Of a stretch of DNA of 54,557 bases, positions 9,275 through 20,300 are shown in pieces (within the stretch, counting starts at the first letter, position 1; each line of letters opens with the position of its first letter). The DNA is from Patescibacteria group bacterium (lineage in GTDB: Bacteria; Patescibacteriota; Patescibacteriia; Patescibacteriales; UBA12465), in the NCBI GenBank assembly GCA_022710685.1, contig JAKLGM010000004.1, positions 1 through 54,557 on the forward strand. The letters are read 5' to 3'. The translations under genes and the position numbers were made by a program. The notes beneath the pieces were generated by a model, which worked only from the letters and a program-made list of their open reading frames with translations, had not been told where the DNA came from and made no database searches.

Positions 9275-10216
9275 TTACAATCTTTTCCGCTCCCGGCTAT
9301 CAATATACCGCTTTAACGCCTCTCGCGATGACAGCCAGTCCCGTCTTTCCTTATGAGCCTCCAACTTTCCCTGACGGGCTAATAAATTCAAATATTTTTC
9401 AGAATAACTTGAACTGCGACTAAGTTCCGACAAGCTGACAAACTCCTCTTTCCCTGCCTCCGGGCTTAACATCTTTAAATAAATGTCGACGGACCTTTCC
9501 ACCGCTCGAGCCACAAACTGAATTAAGGGTCTAAGATCGCCGGCATCGGCCTGTCCTAAAACCGTATAGTATTTCTTCCGATCATTCTTCAAGATTATCG
9601 CCAAAGGATATTTGGCTTGCATTAAAATAATATTCATCAGCAATCGGGCGGTTCGGCCATTACCGTCAAAAAAGGGATGAATACTGACTATGCGATGGTG
9701 AACAATTGCCGCTAATTCAATCGGGTGCAATTTTTTCCTGTTCCGGCTAATCCAAATTATTAGGCCATTCATTAACCGAGGAACTGACAGAGCTGAAGGT
9801 GGCGTATGCTTTGACCCGCCAATTCGCACTGGTCCAGTGCGATATTGTCCCGCCCAATTCTTATCAATATTTTGCAAAACTAATTGATGGAGAGAACGGA
9901 CTAGTTTTTCTGAAAAAGTATGCCTTTTGTCTTTGTTTAATAAATCATAAAGGTAATCTAGGGCCTCTTTGTGATTATTGGCCTCCAGATGGTCTTTTAA
10001 AGGCTTGCCTTTAATAGTTAGCCCCTCATTAATAACCAGGTAAGTCTCACGCAAAGTCAGGCTATTTCCCTCAATAGCATTAGAATTATAAGTCATCTCA
10101 ATTTCAAATTGCTCCTTAATCTTGCGGACAGCCGAAGACGCCAGTGGCCGAAAATTATTCAAGGCCTCTTTTTTGGAATCAATTCTGTTTTGTAATTTTT
10201 GATCTAAATAAAGCAT
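9275..10216 (-). CDS. Fic-domain protein (putative AMPylator) with C-terminal helix-turn-helix
   Basis: Fic enzymes transfer AMP (or another nucleotide phosphate) to a hydroxyl side chain of a target protein. The 313-residue protein contains the full motif HPFFDGNGRTAR (res 180-191; catalytic His180, Arg191) and, N-terminal to it, SNAIEGN (45-51), which fits the inhibitory helix motif (S/T)xxxE(G/N); it is therefore a class II, self-inhibited Fic protein. The last ~70 residues look like a winged helix-turn-helix. Its target is unknown; such proteins act as housekeeping regulators, toxins or transcription regulators. It is a single-gene unit whose promoter is embedded in a perfect 20-bp palindrome, suggesting tight and possibly self-exerted repression. 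Confidence 0.9.
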   Translation of the reverse strand: MLYLDQKLQNRIDSKKEALNNFRPLASSAVRKIKEQFEIEMTYNSNAIEGNSLTLRETYLVINEGLTIKGKPLKDHLEANNHKEALDYLYDLLNKDKRHTFSEKLVRSLHQLVLQNIDKNWAGQYRTGPVRIGGSKHTPPSALSVPRLMNGLIIWISRNRKKLHPIELAAIVHHRIVSIHPFFDGNGRTARLLMNIILMQAKYPLAIILKNDRKKYYTVLGQADAGDLRPLIQFVARAVERSVDIYLKMLSPEAGKEEFVSLSELSRSSSYSEKYLNLLARQGKLEAHKERRDWLSSREALKRYIDSRERKRL

Positions 10217-10224
10217 AATATCTC

Positions 10225-10279
10225 TTAGAGCTTAATATGGTATATATAATAAAACATATTATACCATATTAAGCTCTAA
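10225..10279. promoter_or_regulatory. Large palindromic operator over the fic promoter
   Basis: Perfect inverted repeat: TTAGAGCTTAATATGGTATA at 10225-10244 and its exact reverse complement at 10260-10279, separated by 15 bases. The right arm covers the promoter spacer and part of the -10; the left arm lies in the transcribed leader, ending 8 bases before the ATG. It could bind a dimeric regulator or fold into an mRNA hairpin that would close off the ribosome site. Confidence 0.75.
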
Positions 10280-10285
10280 AGTCAA
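10258..10285 (-). promoter_or_regulatory. Promoter of fic
   Basis: Minus strand TTGACT (10285-10280), 16-bp spacer, TATAAT (10263-10258) with TGG directly before it (extended -10). Almost the whole element lies inside the palindrome at 10225-10279. Confidence 0.75.
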
Positions 10286-10295
10286 TTATACGAAT

Positions 10296-10318
10296 AAAAG
10301 CCCGAAAAACGGGCTTTT
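10296..10318 (-). terminator. Intrinsic terminator of asnS-tyrS
   Basis: AAAAGCCCG (10296-10304) / CGGGCTTTT (10310-10318), 5-base loop, located 19 bases after the tyrS stop. T-tracts flank it on both strands. Confidence 0.8.
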
Positions 10319-10336
10319 ATTTATAAATACTAAATA

Positions 10337-11542
10337 TTATTTTTTAATCCTAAACCACTTCAACTTGCCGGCTTTCAAAACCAGCCCCGAATCAGAAAGT
10401 GCAATATTATCTTCCAATCCTTTTTTGACTTCGCCTTCAATCTTGACCCCGCCCTGCTCCACCAAGCGCTTGATATCGCTGTTACTGGTGCCGGCCAGGC
10501 ATTTCTTCAAGACATCAAACAAAGAAACAGTATCGGAACCAAAACTAATTTCTTCCATCTCATCCGGCACTTCCTTCTTCTGAAACTTCTGGACAAAAAT
10601 GTCTTGAGCTGCCTGCGCCTTCTCAACGCCATGGAAAATCTTGACGACCTCAAATGCGGCTCGCATCTTGGCATCACGCGGATTACTGGTCTTCATTATC
10701 TCATCAATCTCATCTAGCGGCAGGCGGGTATTATTCACCAGAAAAACCTTGATCATTTCATCGGCCTGAGCCATGATGCCGCCATACATATCCTCCGGAG
10801 AAAAATCCAAGAAAATGCCAGTGCCTTTAGACTTTGACATCAGTTCGCCTGTGACCGGATTCTCCATCAGGTTAACGGCCACCACGAATTTATCCTTATT
10901 ATTAAATTTCTTCAACAAAGTCCGACCCATCAAAGCGTTGAAGATCTGATCGGTGCCGCACATTTCAACATCCACATCCATCGCCACACTGTCATAACCC
11001 TGCATGAGAGGATACATGAATTCATGGACGAATATCGGCCGCTCTTCTTTTAGTCTCTTCTGGAACATATCGCGCTCCAGCATCTGCTGGACAGTGACAT
11101 TAGAGGCTAAATTGACCACATCTTCCATGGTTAGTTTAGACAGCCAATCATGATTGTACATGATCTTGGCCGGATTTTCCTTAGCCGAAAAATCCATCAA
11201 AGGCTTAATCTGCTCCACCCAGCTTTTGACGTTCTCTAATACCTCTTCCCGGCTCAATTGTTTCCGGGTAGTAGCTTTGTCGCTCGGATCACCAATGCGA
11301 GCAGTGAAATCGCCGATTAAGACGATAACCTCGTGCCCTAATTGGCGGAATTCTTCCAGCAACATGTAGTTCTTGGCATGACTTAAGTGCAAGGCTTTAG
11401 AGGTCGGATCAGCGCCGATATAAAAGCGCAGTTTCTCGCCGCTTAACAGCTTTTTCCGGAATTCTTCTTTGGTTGGCAAAATTTGGACCACGACGCCGCG
11501 GTCCAATACTTTGTCTACCATTTTCGGATCTATTTGAGACAT
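10337..11542 (-). CDS. tyrS: Tyrosyl-tRNA synthetase
   Basis: Class I synthetase charging tRNA-Tyr. The 401-residue protein shows YIGADPTSKALHLSH (HIGH-like motif HLSH at 52-55), the tyrosine-pocket region MQGYDSVAM (180-188) with CGTDQ downstream, the KMSKS equivalent MSKSKG (235-240), and a C-terminal S4-type RNA-binding domain (~340-400). Length is normal. It follows asnS with a 17-bp gap and is closed by a hairpin terminator, so both synthetase genes are read from the promoter upstream of asnS. No T-box leader is visible. Confidence 0.96.
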   Translation of the reverse strand: MSQIDPKMVDKVLDRGVVVQILPTKEEFRKKLLSGEKLRFYIGADPTSKALHLSHAKNYMLLEEFRQLGHEVIVLIGDFTARIGDPSDKATTRKQLSREEVLENVKSWVEQIKPLMDFSAKENPAKIMYNHDWLSKLTMEDVVNLASNVTVQQMLERDMFQKRLKEERPIFVHEFMYPLMQGYDSVAMDVDVEMCGTDQIFNALMGRTLLKKFNNKDKFVVAVNLMENPVTGELMSKSKGTGIFLDFSPEDMYGGIMAQADEMIKVFLVNNTRLPLDEIDEIMKTSNPRDAKMRAAFEVVKIFHGVEKAQAAQDIFVQKFQKKEVPDEMEEISFGSDTVSLFDVLKKCLAGTSNSDIKRLVEQGGVKIEGEVKKGLEDNIALSDSGLVLKAGKLKWFRIKK

Positions 11543-11559
11543 ATGTTTATGATAAATTA

Positions 11560-12936
11560 TTAGAACTCGGCATTTTTCGGAGTCCGCGGGAACGGAATAA
11601 CATCGCGGATATTGGCCATGCCGGACAGATACATAATAGCTCTTTCAAAACCCAAGCCAAAACCAGCGTGAGGTACGGTACCGTATTTTCTAGTATCTAA
11701 ATACCACCAATAATCTTCGGGCTTCATTCCCAATTCCTTGATTCTCTGTTCCAGCAACTCATAGCGCTCTTCTCTTTGGCTGCCGCCGATAATTTCACCA
11801 ATGCCTGGCACCAAAAGATCCATAGCCGCCACGGTCTTGCCATCATCATTCTGACGCATATAGAAAGCTTTGATTTCTTTCGGATAATTAATCAAGAAAA
11901 CCGGCTTGCCATAAATCTTCTCGGTAATATAGCGCTCGTGCTCAGTCTGCAAGTCAATTCCCCACTTTACCGGATAGGCGAATTTTTCACCGCTCTTGGT
12001 TAATAGATCAATCGCTTCCGTATATTCCAAACGGACAAAATCAGAATTCAATACATTGTTAAGGCGCTCCAATAATCCAGTATCGATAAACTTGTTGAAA
12101 AACTCCATTTCTTCCGGCAACTCTTTCAAGACATAGGCGATTAGATATTTGATCATTTTCTCAGCTAAAGCCATATCATCATTTAAGTCTGCGAAGGCCA
12201 TTTCCGGTTCCATCATCCAGAACTCGCAGGCATGACGGGTAGTATTGGAATTTTCCGCCCTAAAAGTCGGACCAAAGGTATAAACCCGGCCTAAGCCGCT
12301 GATCAAAGTTTCAGCCTCTAACTGGCCGCTGACAGTCAGGCCGACTTTCTTGCCAAAAAAATCCTGGCTATAGTCAATCTTGCCGCCCTTGTCTAAATCC
12401 AAAGTGGTAACCTGAAACATCTCACCGGCACCCTCAGCGTCAGAACCAGAGATGATAGGAGTATGAATATAATTAAAACCTTCTTCTTGAAAAAATTTGT
12501 GGATAGCATAACTCAAAGCTGAGCGTAAACGGAAGACAGCGGAAAAAGTATTGCTGCGGCCGCGCAAATGAGCAATGGTGCGTAAGAATTCAAAGCTATG
12601 GCCTTTCTTCTGTAAAGGATAGTCTGGAGCAGCCGCACCCAGAATGGTTACCTTTTTAGCCTTCAGCTCAAAAGGTTGGCCAGCAGCCGGCGACTCTATC
12701 AAAGTACCTTCCACCTCCAAAGAAGAACCGATGGTTAGCTTCTCCAACTCGGCAAAATTAGGGATTTGGTCATCAAAAACAACCTGCAGGCTCTTGAAAA
12801 AGCTGCCATCATTGAGCTCGATAAAGCCCACGCCCTTGGAATTACGGACAGTCTTGACCCAGGCTCCAACCTTCAACTCCTGGCCTAAATAGGTCTCAGG
12901 AGAGCGGTATAGGGCTTTAATGGAAGTATATGACAT
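11560..12936 (-). CDS. asnS: Asparaginyl-tRNA synthetase
   Basis: Class IIb synthetase charging tRNA-Asn directly, so asparagine need not be made on the tRNA. The 458-residue protein has an N-terminal OB-fold anticodon domain (~17-105), the linker [20 protein letters not shown], motif 2 ([12 protein letters not shown]) and motif 3 ([13 protein letters not shown]), and ends with RTPKNAEF, the usual AsnRS C-terminus (AspRS ends differently). The ATG start is kept because the OB fold begins right after it. First gene of asnS-tyrS; transcribed from an extended -10 promoter at 12974-13001. Confidence 0.96.
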   Translation of the reverse strand: MSYTSIKALYRSPETYLGQELKVGAWVKTVRNSKGVGFIELNDGSFFKSLQVVFDDQIPNFAELEKLTIGSSLEVEGTLIESPAAGQPFELKAKKVTILGAAAPDYPLQKKGHSFEFLRTIAHLRGRSNTFSAVFRLRSALSYAIHKFFQEEGFNYIHTPIISGSDAEGAGEMFQVTTLDLDKGGKIDYSQDFFGKKVGLTVSGQLEAETLISGLGRVYTFGPTFRAENSNTTRHACEFWMMEPEMAFADLNDDMALAEKMIKYLIAYVLKELPEEMEFFNKFIDTGLLERLNNVLNSDFVRLEYTEAIDLLTKSGEKFAYPVKWGIDLQTEHERYITEKIYGKPVFLINYPKEIKAFYMRQNDDGKTVAAMDLLVPGIGEIIGGSQREERYELLEQRIKELGMKPEDYWWYLDTRKYGTVPHAGFGLGFERAIMYLSGMANIRDVIPFPRTPKNAEF

Positions 12937-12973
12937 AGTGTTAAAAACTAGTAAATTAATGCTTTATTCCCCT

Positions 12974-13001
12974 AATATAGCATAAATAGCAGAAAAAACA
13001 A
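12974..13001 (-). promoter_or_regulatory. Promoter of asnS-tyrS
   Basis: Minus strand TTGTTT (13001-12996), 16-bp spacer ending in TGC, TATATT (12979-12974): extended -10. Leader of about 30 bases without a Shine-Dalgarno sequence. Confidence 0.6.
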
Positions 13002-13010
13002 GGGGAAAAT

Positions 13011-13037
13011 AAAAAACCCGGCACTTTCGTGTCGGGT
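13011..13037 (-). terminator. Intrinsic terminator after the T9SS-type gene
   Basis: ACCCGGCAC (13016-13024) pairs with GTGTCGGGT (13029-13037) with one G-U pair and a 4-base loop; on the minus strand it is followed by six T. Serves the gene ending at 13101. Confidence 0.85.
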
Positions 13038-13100
13038 CTTCTTTTCGGCCAGCTCTTGGAGCTAGCGGAAAAGGATTAAGGTTTTTTTGCTTTGCTTTGC

Positions 13101-14309
13101 TTATTGGATCACCAGCTTTTTGCTAGTGACGCCGCCGTCAGCTTCCACTCTTATGAAGTAGACTCCGGGCGACAATGAACTGCCATCAAATTTCAAGGTT
13201 TCGTTGCCCACGAATCCCTGGAACACATTTACGACCCGTTGCCCAACGAGGTCGTAGACAGCAACATTCACGTTGGTAGAAGTAGTAAACGAGAGATTAA
13301 CGGACACCTGGTCAGCGGCCGGATTGGGATAAACGGAAAAGTCTTGCAGGGACTGGATTTCTTCCACGCCAGAGGTAAGGTCCATCTTGAGAATGAAGCC
13401 CGAATTGCCTACGCAGTAAACACTGGCTTTATTATCATTGGGAGCGCAAATTCCTCTTGTGCCTGTATTAGGATGAATATTCTCCCAGGTTGATCCATTA
13501 TAACGAACTATACCGCAAGTCATACCGGCTGCCAAAATGTCGGAATTACTAAATCCAAATAGTCCCTGAACAGTTCCATTATTATATTCCTGAGTCAAGC
13601 TGCCACTAGTCTTATTGTATTTGTAGAGGCAGGTGCCAGAGATATAAAAATTTTCATTATCGGGAGACCAAATGCCATTTAAAACTGCAGGACCATTAAT
13701 TCGCTTTACTTCGGTAAAAGTGCTGCCATTATAATGCAAAATTATGCCATCATTAGGGCTGGTGTTATCGGTTCCGACAAAATATAAGTCAGATCCAGAT
13801 GTGCCCCATATTCCGCCAAACGCAAACGTAGCATAAGTGTTGTAAACCGAAGTCCAGGAGGAACCATTATAATGGTAAATTCTACCGTAATTTCCGCTAA
13901 CATAAATATCATTAGCTGAAAAGGCAATAATCTCATCGAGATAATTGGTGGTACCAATATTTGAAACGGTAGCGGAAGACGATCCGGTATAATGAACGAC
14001 TGTCCCGTTGTTGCCGACAGCCCAAGCATCAGAAGGACCAACAAAAGCAACGTCATACAAATAATCGGTAGTAGAAGTGTTAATTAATGACCAATCAGAT
14101 CCATTACATTTTATCATGACTCCTCCTTCGCCAACGGCTAAGCCATTATTGGCATCAAAGAAATCAACCGCATAGAGATCATTGGTGTTAGGGTCGGGAT
14201 TAGTGGGATATTCAAAAGCGATTCCTTGGGCAAAGGTAAATGGGCAAACAGTTATCAGCAAAATGACAAAAAAGGCCTTAATTTTCGAGAAAAAACTGAC
14301 TTTCTTCAT
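13101..14309 (-). CDS. Secreted beta-propeller protein with T9SS type A sorting domain
   Basis: A 402-residue exported protein: signal peptide (~1-27, ending TFAQ), then about seven ~40-residue repeats of the form 'D-x-Y-x-V-G-x-x-G-x-I-x-H-Y-N-G-S-x-W' making a beta-propeller (res ~30-315), then a C-terminal domain (325-402) with YPNPA, VYDLVGQRV, LSPGVYFIRV and a KKLVIQ end. The last part is the type A sorting domain that directs Bacteroidetes proteins through the type IX secretion system. No T9SS component gene lies in the window. It has its own promoter and terminator and is monocistronic, which suits a transferred gene. Ligand unknown. If T9SS is absent, the protein may simply be released or retained by another route. 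Confidence 0.85.
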   Translation of the reverse strand: MKKVSFFSKIKAFFVILLITVCPFTFAQGIAFEYPTNPDPNTNDLYAVDFFDANNGLAVGEGGVMIKCNGSDWSLINTSTTDYLYDVAFVGPSDAWAVGNNGTVVHYTGSSSATVSNIGTTNYLDEIIAFSANDIYVSGNYGRIYHYNGSSWTSVYNTYATFAFGGIWGTSGSDLYFVGTDNTSPNDGIILHYNGSTFTEVKRINGPAVLNGIWSPDNENFYISGTCLYKYNKTSGSLTQEYNNGTVQGLFGFSNSDILAAGMTCGIVRYNGSTWENIHPNTGTRGICAPNDNKASVYCVGNSGFILKMDLTSGVEEIQSLQDFSVYPNPAADQVSVNLSFTTSTNVNVAVYDLVGQRVVNVFQGFVGNETLKFDGSSLSPGVYFIRVEADGGVTSKKLVIQ

Positions 14310-14362
14310 TTTCTTAAGATTTTTTGGTTGTAAAAGAGACTATTAATATTACTTGTAACTAG

Positions 14363-14391
14363 AACCTATCACAAATTATTATATTTGTCAA
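14363..14391 (-). promoter_or_regulatory. Promoter of the beta-propeller gene
   Basis: Minus strand TTGACA (14391-14386), 17-bp spacer ending in TGA, TAGGTT (14368-14363). The perfect -35 overlaps the TGA stop codon of the giant gene (14388-14390). Leader of ~46 bases. Confidence 0.6.
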
Positions 14392-17300
14392 TAAATACAT
14401 CCGGCACAATTAAGCCCAGTAAAACCAGCGGAGCAACAACCAGCCGTATCGGGACAAGTGCTGGCCAAACCAGCACACTTATAGAAACCCCAATTATCCA
14501 CCGCTTTTATTCTGATCTGATATTGCTGGTTAGCTCCTTGTGGATTGTAATAGTGGATAAAACGATAATTAGTGGAAGGATCAATCTGCGTGGTTGTAAC
14601 GTTGCCATTACCATTATCATCAAAATCAACAAATAATTCTCCGACTGGGAGTTGCTCCGAATCAATATCAACACCAAAACTAACAGTATAAAAGTCGGAA
14701 GTATTTATGGGATACAAACCATTAACTGGAACTATCTCAAGGCCCTCACTATTCCTTACTTTTATATTATATATTGTTGGGTACACACCACAGAAGCAGG
14801 TATTGCCAGGCACTGGATTACTTAAACAGGAAGAGGCACGGGCGCTACCATTACCGTTACAAGGAGGAATAGAGCCGGAACAATTAATACCAGCCATACA
14901 ATCATAGGAGTAGCCAGAAACGCCGCTACCCTTTAAGAATATCTGTTTTAAATTACTGGCTGGATATGTGAATGTTCCTGAATGGCCATATGGACCCTGA
15001 ACCAAAGCATTAACACTTAAGTTAGTAGAAACATATTTACACATATCAACTCCTGCATTTAATTGGCCTCCGTTATTACAACTATAAGGCCAGCCGGCCT
15101 TACCAGCCCCACTACCAACCTGGTAACCAGGAACATAGTCATTACCGCTAGAGCCGTAAGGGGCTTTATCCAAAGATCGGTTATAGTTGTTCATAGCACC
15201 AGTGAAAAACGGAGAAGTGGTTGCCGTAAAAGAAGTAAGTCTTTGCACCCAAGGTTTATCCATCTTAAGGAACTTGGTACATTTAGGAGTAAAGGAAGAA
15301 CTTAATTTAAATGTCCCGAGCGGCGGATTGTCATCACGGTCTATTAAATTAGTTCCAACTTCACTATCGTGTGAATGACCGGAAGTGCCATTATATTGGT
15401 AATAACCAGCGCTATTAACTAATATCCAGGCATCCCAACCTCCCGGGCCGCCAGTATATGATCCACCAGCGACATAAGCGTTAGATGTATTCCAAGAGGG
15501 CCAAGTTGAATTTGTGTATTGAGGGTTTGTGTAATAAGAAGCGCAACCGGCAGTATCCCCAATATTAGCACTAGCGTCATTAGGATCACACATAGCTAAG
15601 ACACCAATCCCTTGCCCCATTGGTATACAATAATAATCAGTACTACACTTATTATTACCTTCGCGATGCCATCTCATAACAAACCTCTCATATCCGGTCG
15701 GACAATCTTGTTGACCCTGAAAACCAGACCAGAAAGAGCAACCATTATTAGAATCATCAACGGCTGTTAATAAGAAAGCTGATCGTCTTTCCGTAAACTC
15801 AAAGTTCGTGCTCATCTCAGCGCAATAATAAGAATCACCATAAATGCTGCTAAAACCAGAGCTAGCGCCAGTAGAGGCTTGGCTGCTCTTCACATTTTCA
15901 ATTGGATACCACATCAAACACACATCAGGATTCTTTGGATCATGCTCTAAACAATAACCATAAATACCATTGCTAACCACGCTTTCCGCCGCACTCTTAC
16001 AGGTCAAGCTGTCCTGCTTCGGATATAAGCGACACTCTTTAGCAATATAAGAATTATCAGCTACTTCTAACACTGGCTCTATATTGATGTCGTCAAAATA
16101 GACCTCGTTGCCTATTGATGCACTACCGCTACCAGCAGACAAAATTATATTTAAATCATTAAAATTAGCTTGAGGCACAAACTTATACACCTTTCTCTGC
16201 CAGCCAGAACCGGAAGTAATATACATCCAGCCAAAATTAGAACCAGTTGAAGGTTCGGCGAGAACAGAGGCCCCCTTCCCGTTAGAATCATCAATATTAA
16301 CCAAGAAGTTAATATAATATTGTCTGCCTTGTTTAAACGGATATGATGCCCTTATTACCACGCCGCCGCTAGAATACGGCTGGTCTCTATCAATCATCAG
16401 AAGCCCTTTACCATGAGCTGGATAAGAAATTGTAGTAGAAGGAATCAGTTCAGACGAATCAGACATTATATAAGCATTGGCGTTAGAGGAGTTCCAAGTA
16501 GTCCAAGTACCAGGGGAATTGTAAACACCAGAACCAGGGAAATCCGGACCATTCTCAAAATCCCAATGCATATTTGGATCCTCGCCCACCTCACTCATGT
16601 TAGACAGATAATAATAGTCTAATTTAGAGTAGCCGGAAATATTCCTATCAGCGCCGGAATTAAAGGTGTGCTGAACTTCATCATTCTTAATAAAGCTCTG
16701 GCAACGACCAAAGTCATTAAGCTTGTCGCATTCGCCTAAGGCATAACAAGTTTCCTCGCCAGTATTAGGATCAATACCGATACTCATGCAAGCCAACCAC
16801 CTGGAACAGATACGGTTAGGTTGGACCTTAATTAATACATTAGAATCGCAAGTAGAATCAACTAGCGGATCGCAAGTCGCAGGCAAACCAGCAGAATAGG
16901 AGCCGCCATAGGCCCGCCAATTAGACTTAACCAAACCATTAGCCCCTTCCTGGCGTCTTTCATTGAATAAGATACAGCCATTGTCAAAGTTTACCTCACC
17001 ATTACAAGATTGCTTGTCAACCTTGCTTGATAACCGGTAGTCCACTACGGTGCCACGGATATTAATCTTCTTGCCATTAGCGCCGCCATAGAGGGTACAG
17101 CTAGTATTATTCAACGAGCTAAACAGGATGTTCGTGTTAGGGGCGCTAGCTCCGATTACTATTTGGTTAGTAGCCGGTGCAAAAGAATTATCAGCCTGCA
17201 GCTGTCTAATTGAAGCCGGGCAATTCAATATCACCGGAGTGATTGAGGCGGTAGTTTCAACCGATAGGCTATACAATTTATTCTTTAACAAATAGACATC

Positions 17301-20300
17301 CTGCTTCTGCAAAGTAAGGGTCGTGCCACCAGATGAAATCGTACCCGAACTCCAGCCATCGCCACTAATTCCATCACTATTAATATCACTCCAAGTTGGA
17401 TTTACTACAATATTTGGCGAGAATTCGCTTACCGGATCAATATATTCAGTACAAGCCGAGGCTTTGTATTCGCACAAACCGACATTACTGCTTGGTTGAT
17501 AAACTAAATTACCGCCGCCCAGACCAATAGTCTTCAAAGAATCAACCGGGCAAAGATAATCGTTCTTGTCCAAAATACATTTACCTAAACCGCAATCTTC
17601 ATCCTTAGTACAAAGCTTGTTCTGGGTCTCAATTATATTGCCAACTAAATCAACATTGATCCCTGGGTTAACATCCGGATCAAAATCGCAACGCTTCACC
17701 GGCTTCTTATACCATTTCTTCGGCAGGTTCATACCGCTGGCATTCAAAGACTGACGCCATTCGCAGACATTCTCGCCCGGATCCTTAAAGTAGCTAGGAG
17801 AGCCATCCAGATATTTCCATTCTTGGCAACCGACTTCACCCTCGCCGCAAAGAGTGGTGGCATATTTGTCCGGGTTATTCTTGACGTAAACATCTTGATA
17901 GATATTTTGGACAGAAACGTCAACGTTGGTGTTAACCTGGTCGCCTAAACGGCTACAGCCTTTATCCACGGCCGTACACTGATTTTTGACTTTGCCTTTA
18001 TTATTCTCATAACGGACATAGGCCATCCGGTCAGCCGGAATCTCAATACAATCCGGGCCATCGCTCGGGTCACAATTATTATCCGGGGTGCCATTTTCTT
18101 GATAGGCTTCCTGCTCGGGATTGGCCGAGTTGCCGGTAATAACCATCAATTCGCAACCAACCGCGTCATCAGTGCACAAATTGGTGAAGTTACGGAGATA
18201 GTTATAATTGTTAGAATTATCCGTATAGGATTCGCAACCAATATTATAGTTAATACCCTGATACTGGTCGAACATGTCATAGTAGCAAGAATTCGGAGTG
18301 GACCAGCTATCCTTAATTAGGTAGTAACGATCGCTAATTTCATTTAAAACTATATTATCCAACAAGACGTTGCCACTGGCGCTGATAATCAAAGCTTCCT
18401 GCTCAGTCACCTCATGGTCTAGAACGTCTAGGTTGGCCTGATAGACGCGCCATTCGCCATTACCGACTACGCTAACCGAAGAATTCTGTTCGCCGGTCTC
18501 AAATTGGGACGCCACAGAGCCATTGGCCAAATAGATGTTAATGCTAACATTGCTGTTGGCTTTAGCTAAGAATTTTACGGTGTAGGCCTTGCCCTGACTG
18601 ACATTATCAACATTGATGCCGATACCATGTCCTGGCAGAGCGGTGCTAGTCTGAGCTTTGACGCTCTTAATGATCTTCTGCCACAAACCCTTGACCGTGG
18701 CCAACACTTTGTTGGCGCCATGGCTATTGCTAGAAACGCTAACGGCCTCCAAATCAAAGTTGGGAACATTAGAACAATTGTTGCTAACAAAATTATATTG
18801 TAAAGAATGGCCATTACGATTAATGGAGTCGACATTCAAAGCGGAAGAATCGGCGCAATAACTGGCCCAGGCCTTATTGTCTTCAAAGCTAAAGCTCTCC
18901 ATAGACCGGACATTGTTGCCATAATTACCATTGTATTCGCGGCAACCATTTTCCGCCGCAGTACAAGTCAGACCCTCACCCGGAATAGCTTTGTAGATGC
19001 AGCCATTCTGGTTGCTGTCCCAAACGCCACGATTTTTACAAACATTACAGACACCATCCTGAGCATTCCAGTTCTTGTCCGAACCGGTACAAGCCGCCTG
19101 GCTCAAAGTTTCGTCTACCGGAGCTTCAGTCAAGCGATATGGGTGGCAGTTGTCAGCGCAAGTTATAGTAGTGGAATATAAAGCATAGAAAATAGCGCCG
19201 GCCTTATTATAGAATTGACGGCAATCAGAATTATAGGCCGCATCATTAGCCGGAGTATTATAGATAACTGGATCGCAAACGGTCACGCCGCCGTCAATCT
19301 GGTTGTTATTGCCGTCAAAAGATCCGGAAGTTAACACCGGCTTGTCATTAGACGCCTGAAGATTAAAGGGCTGTAATTGATAACCGGCAGTACCGATATT
19401 GCCCCAACTATAGAAAACGCCGCAAGCCGCTTCTTCCGGCTTCACGCATTGGCGCAGATAAGCATAATATTCCTTGGCTTCTCCGCCCTGAACCACTTCG
19501 TCTAAATTGGTAAACTCAGAACAGCCAGCCGCAACGGCCCGGCATTTTCTGGCAGTAGCAGGGATAAAGACGGCAGCCTGTTTGTAGTTAAAGACGCCTT
19601 CCTTCTGGACATAATAATCATAACCGACGCATTCGGAACGGCAAGCATCGGTCGCGGTAGTCTTGGCCGGAACTGAGAAATTATTTCTCACGGAAGTATA
19701 AAAATTACAACCGGCTTCTTCTCCGTTACATAAGCGGGCATAACCCAAGCATTTAGCCGGAGCCGTGCTCTTTAAACGGTAATCCGGATTCAAGCCGGTA
19801 GGATTAACATAGCAATCCGCCGCCAAATAATTCGGAATCAATTTTTGGTAAGCTAAGTTGGTAGTATAATAATCAGAATAAGTAGTGCCTTGTTTTGCCA
19901 TTTCCACCTTGACCCGGTCAATAACGCAAGCCGAGGAATTGACGGCAAAATAAATTTCATTGCTAGAAATATTGATCGGATAGTTATAGGATACGTAATA
20001 ATACTGCCAGTCTGGGCCAGAATATAACGGAGCCTCTCTGTCATCTACGGACGAAGCGCCCAATATCAAGCTATCGCCATCATTACAATCCTTAGCATAG
20101 AAAGAAACAGTATAAACCTGGCCGGCGATATTGTAGTCGTTGGGACCGACTGCTAAACGGCGCTTGAATGGCTCGCTTAATTTCAGGGCGATATTGCTGA
20201 AATAGCCCGGGGAGGTAGTGGTAGCATTATTCGGAGCCACTACTCCGGCCAAATCAATATTGTTAGTCCAATCGCCGGAACTTAAATCACCCTCCATGTC

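Noticed and set aside
10225-10279. Inverted repeat as ends of a small transposable element
   Set aside because: Only 55 bases long, no transposase, no target duplication seen, and it coincides exactly with a promoter.
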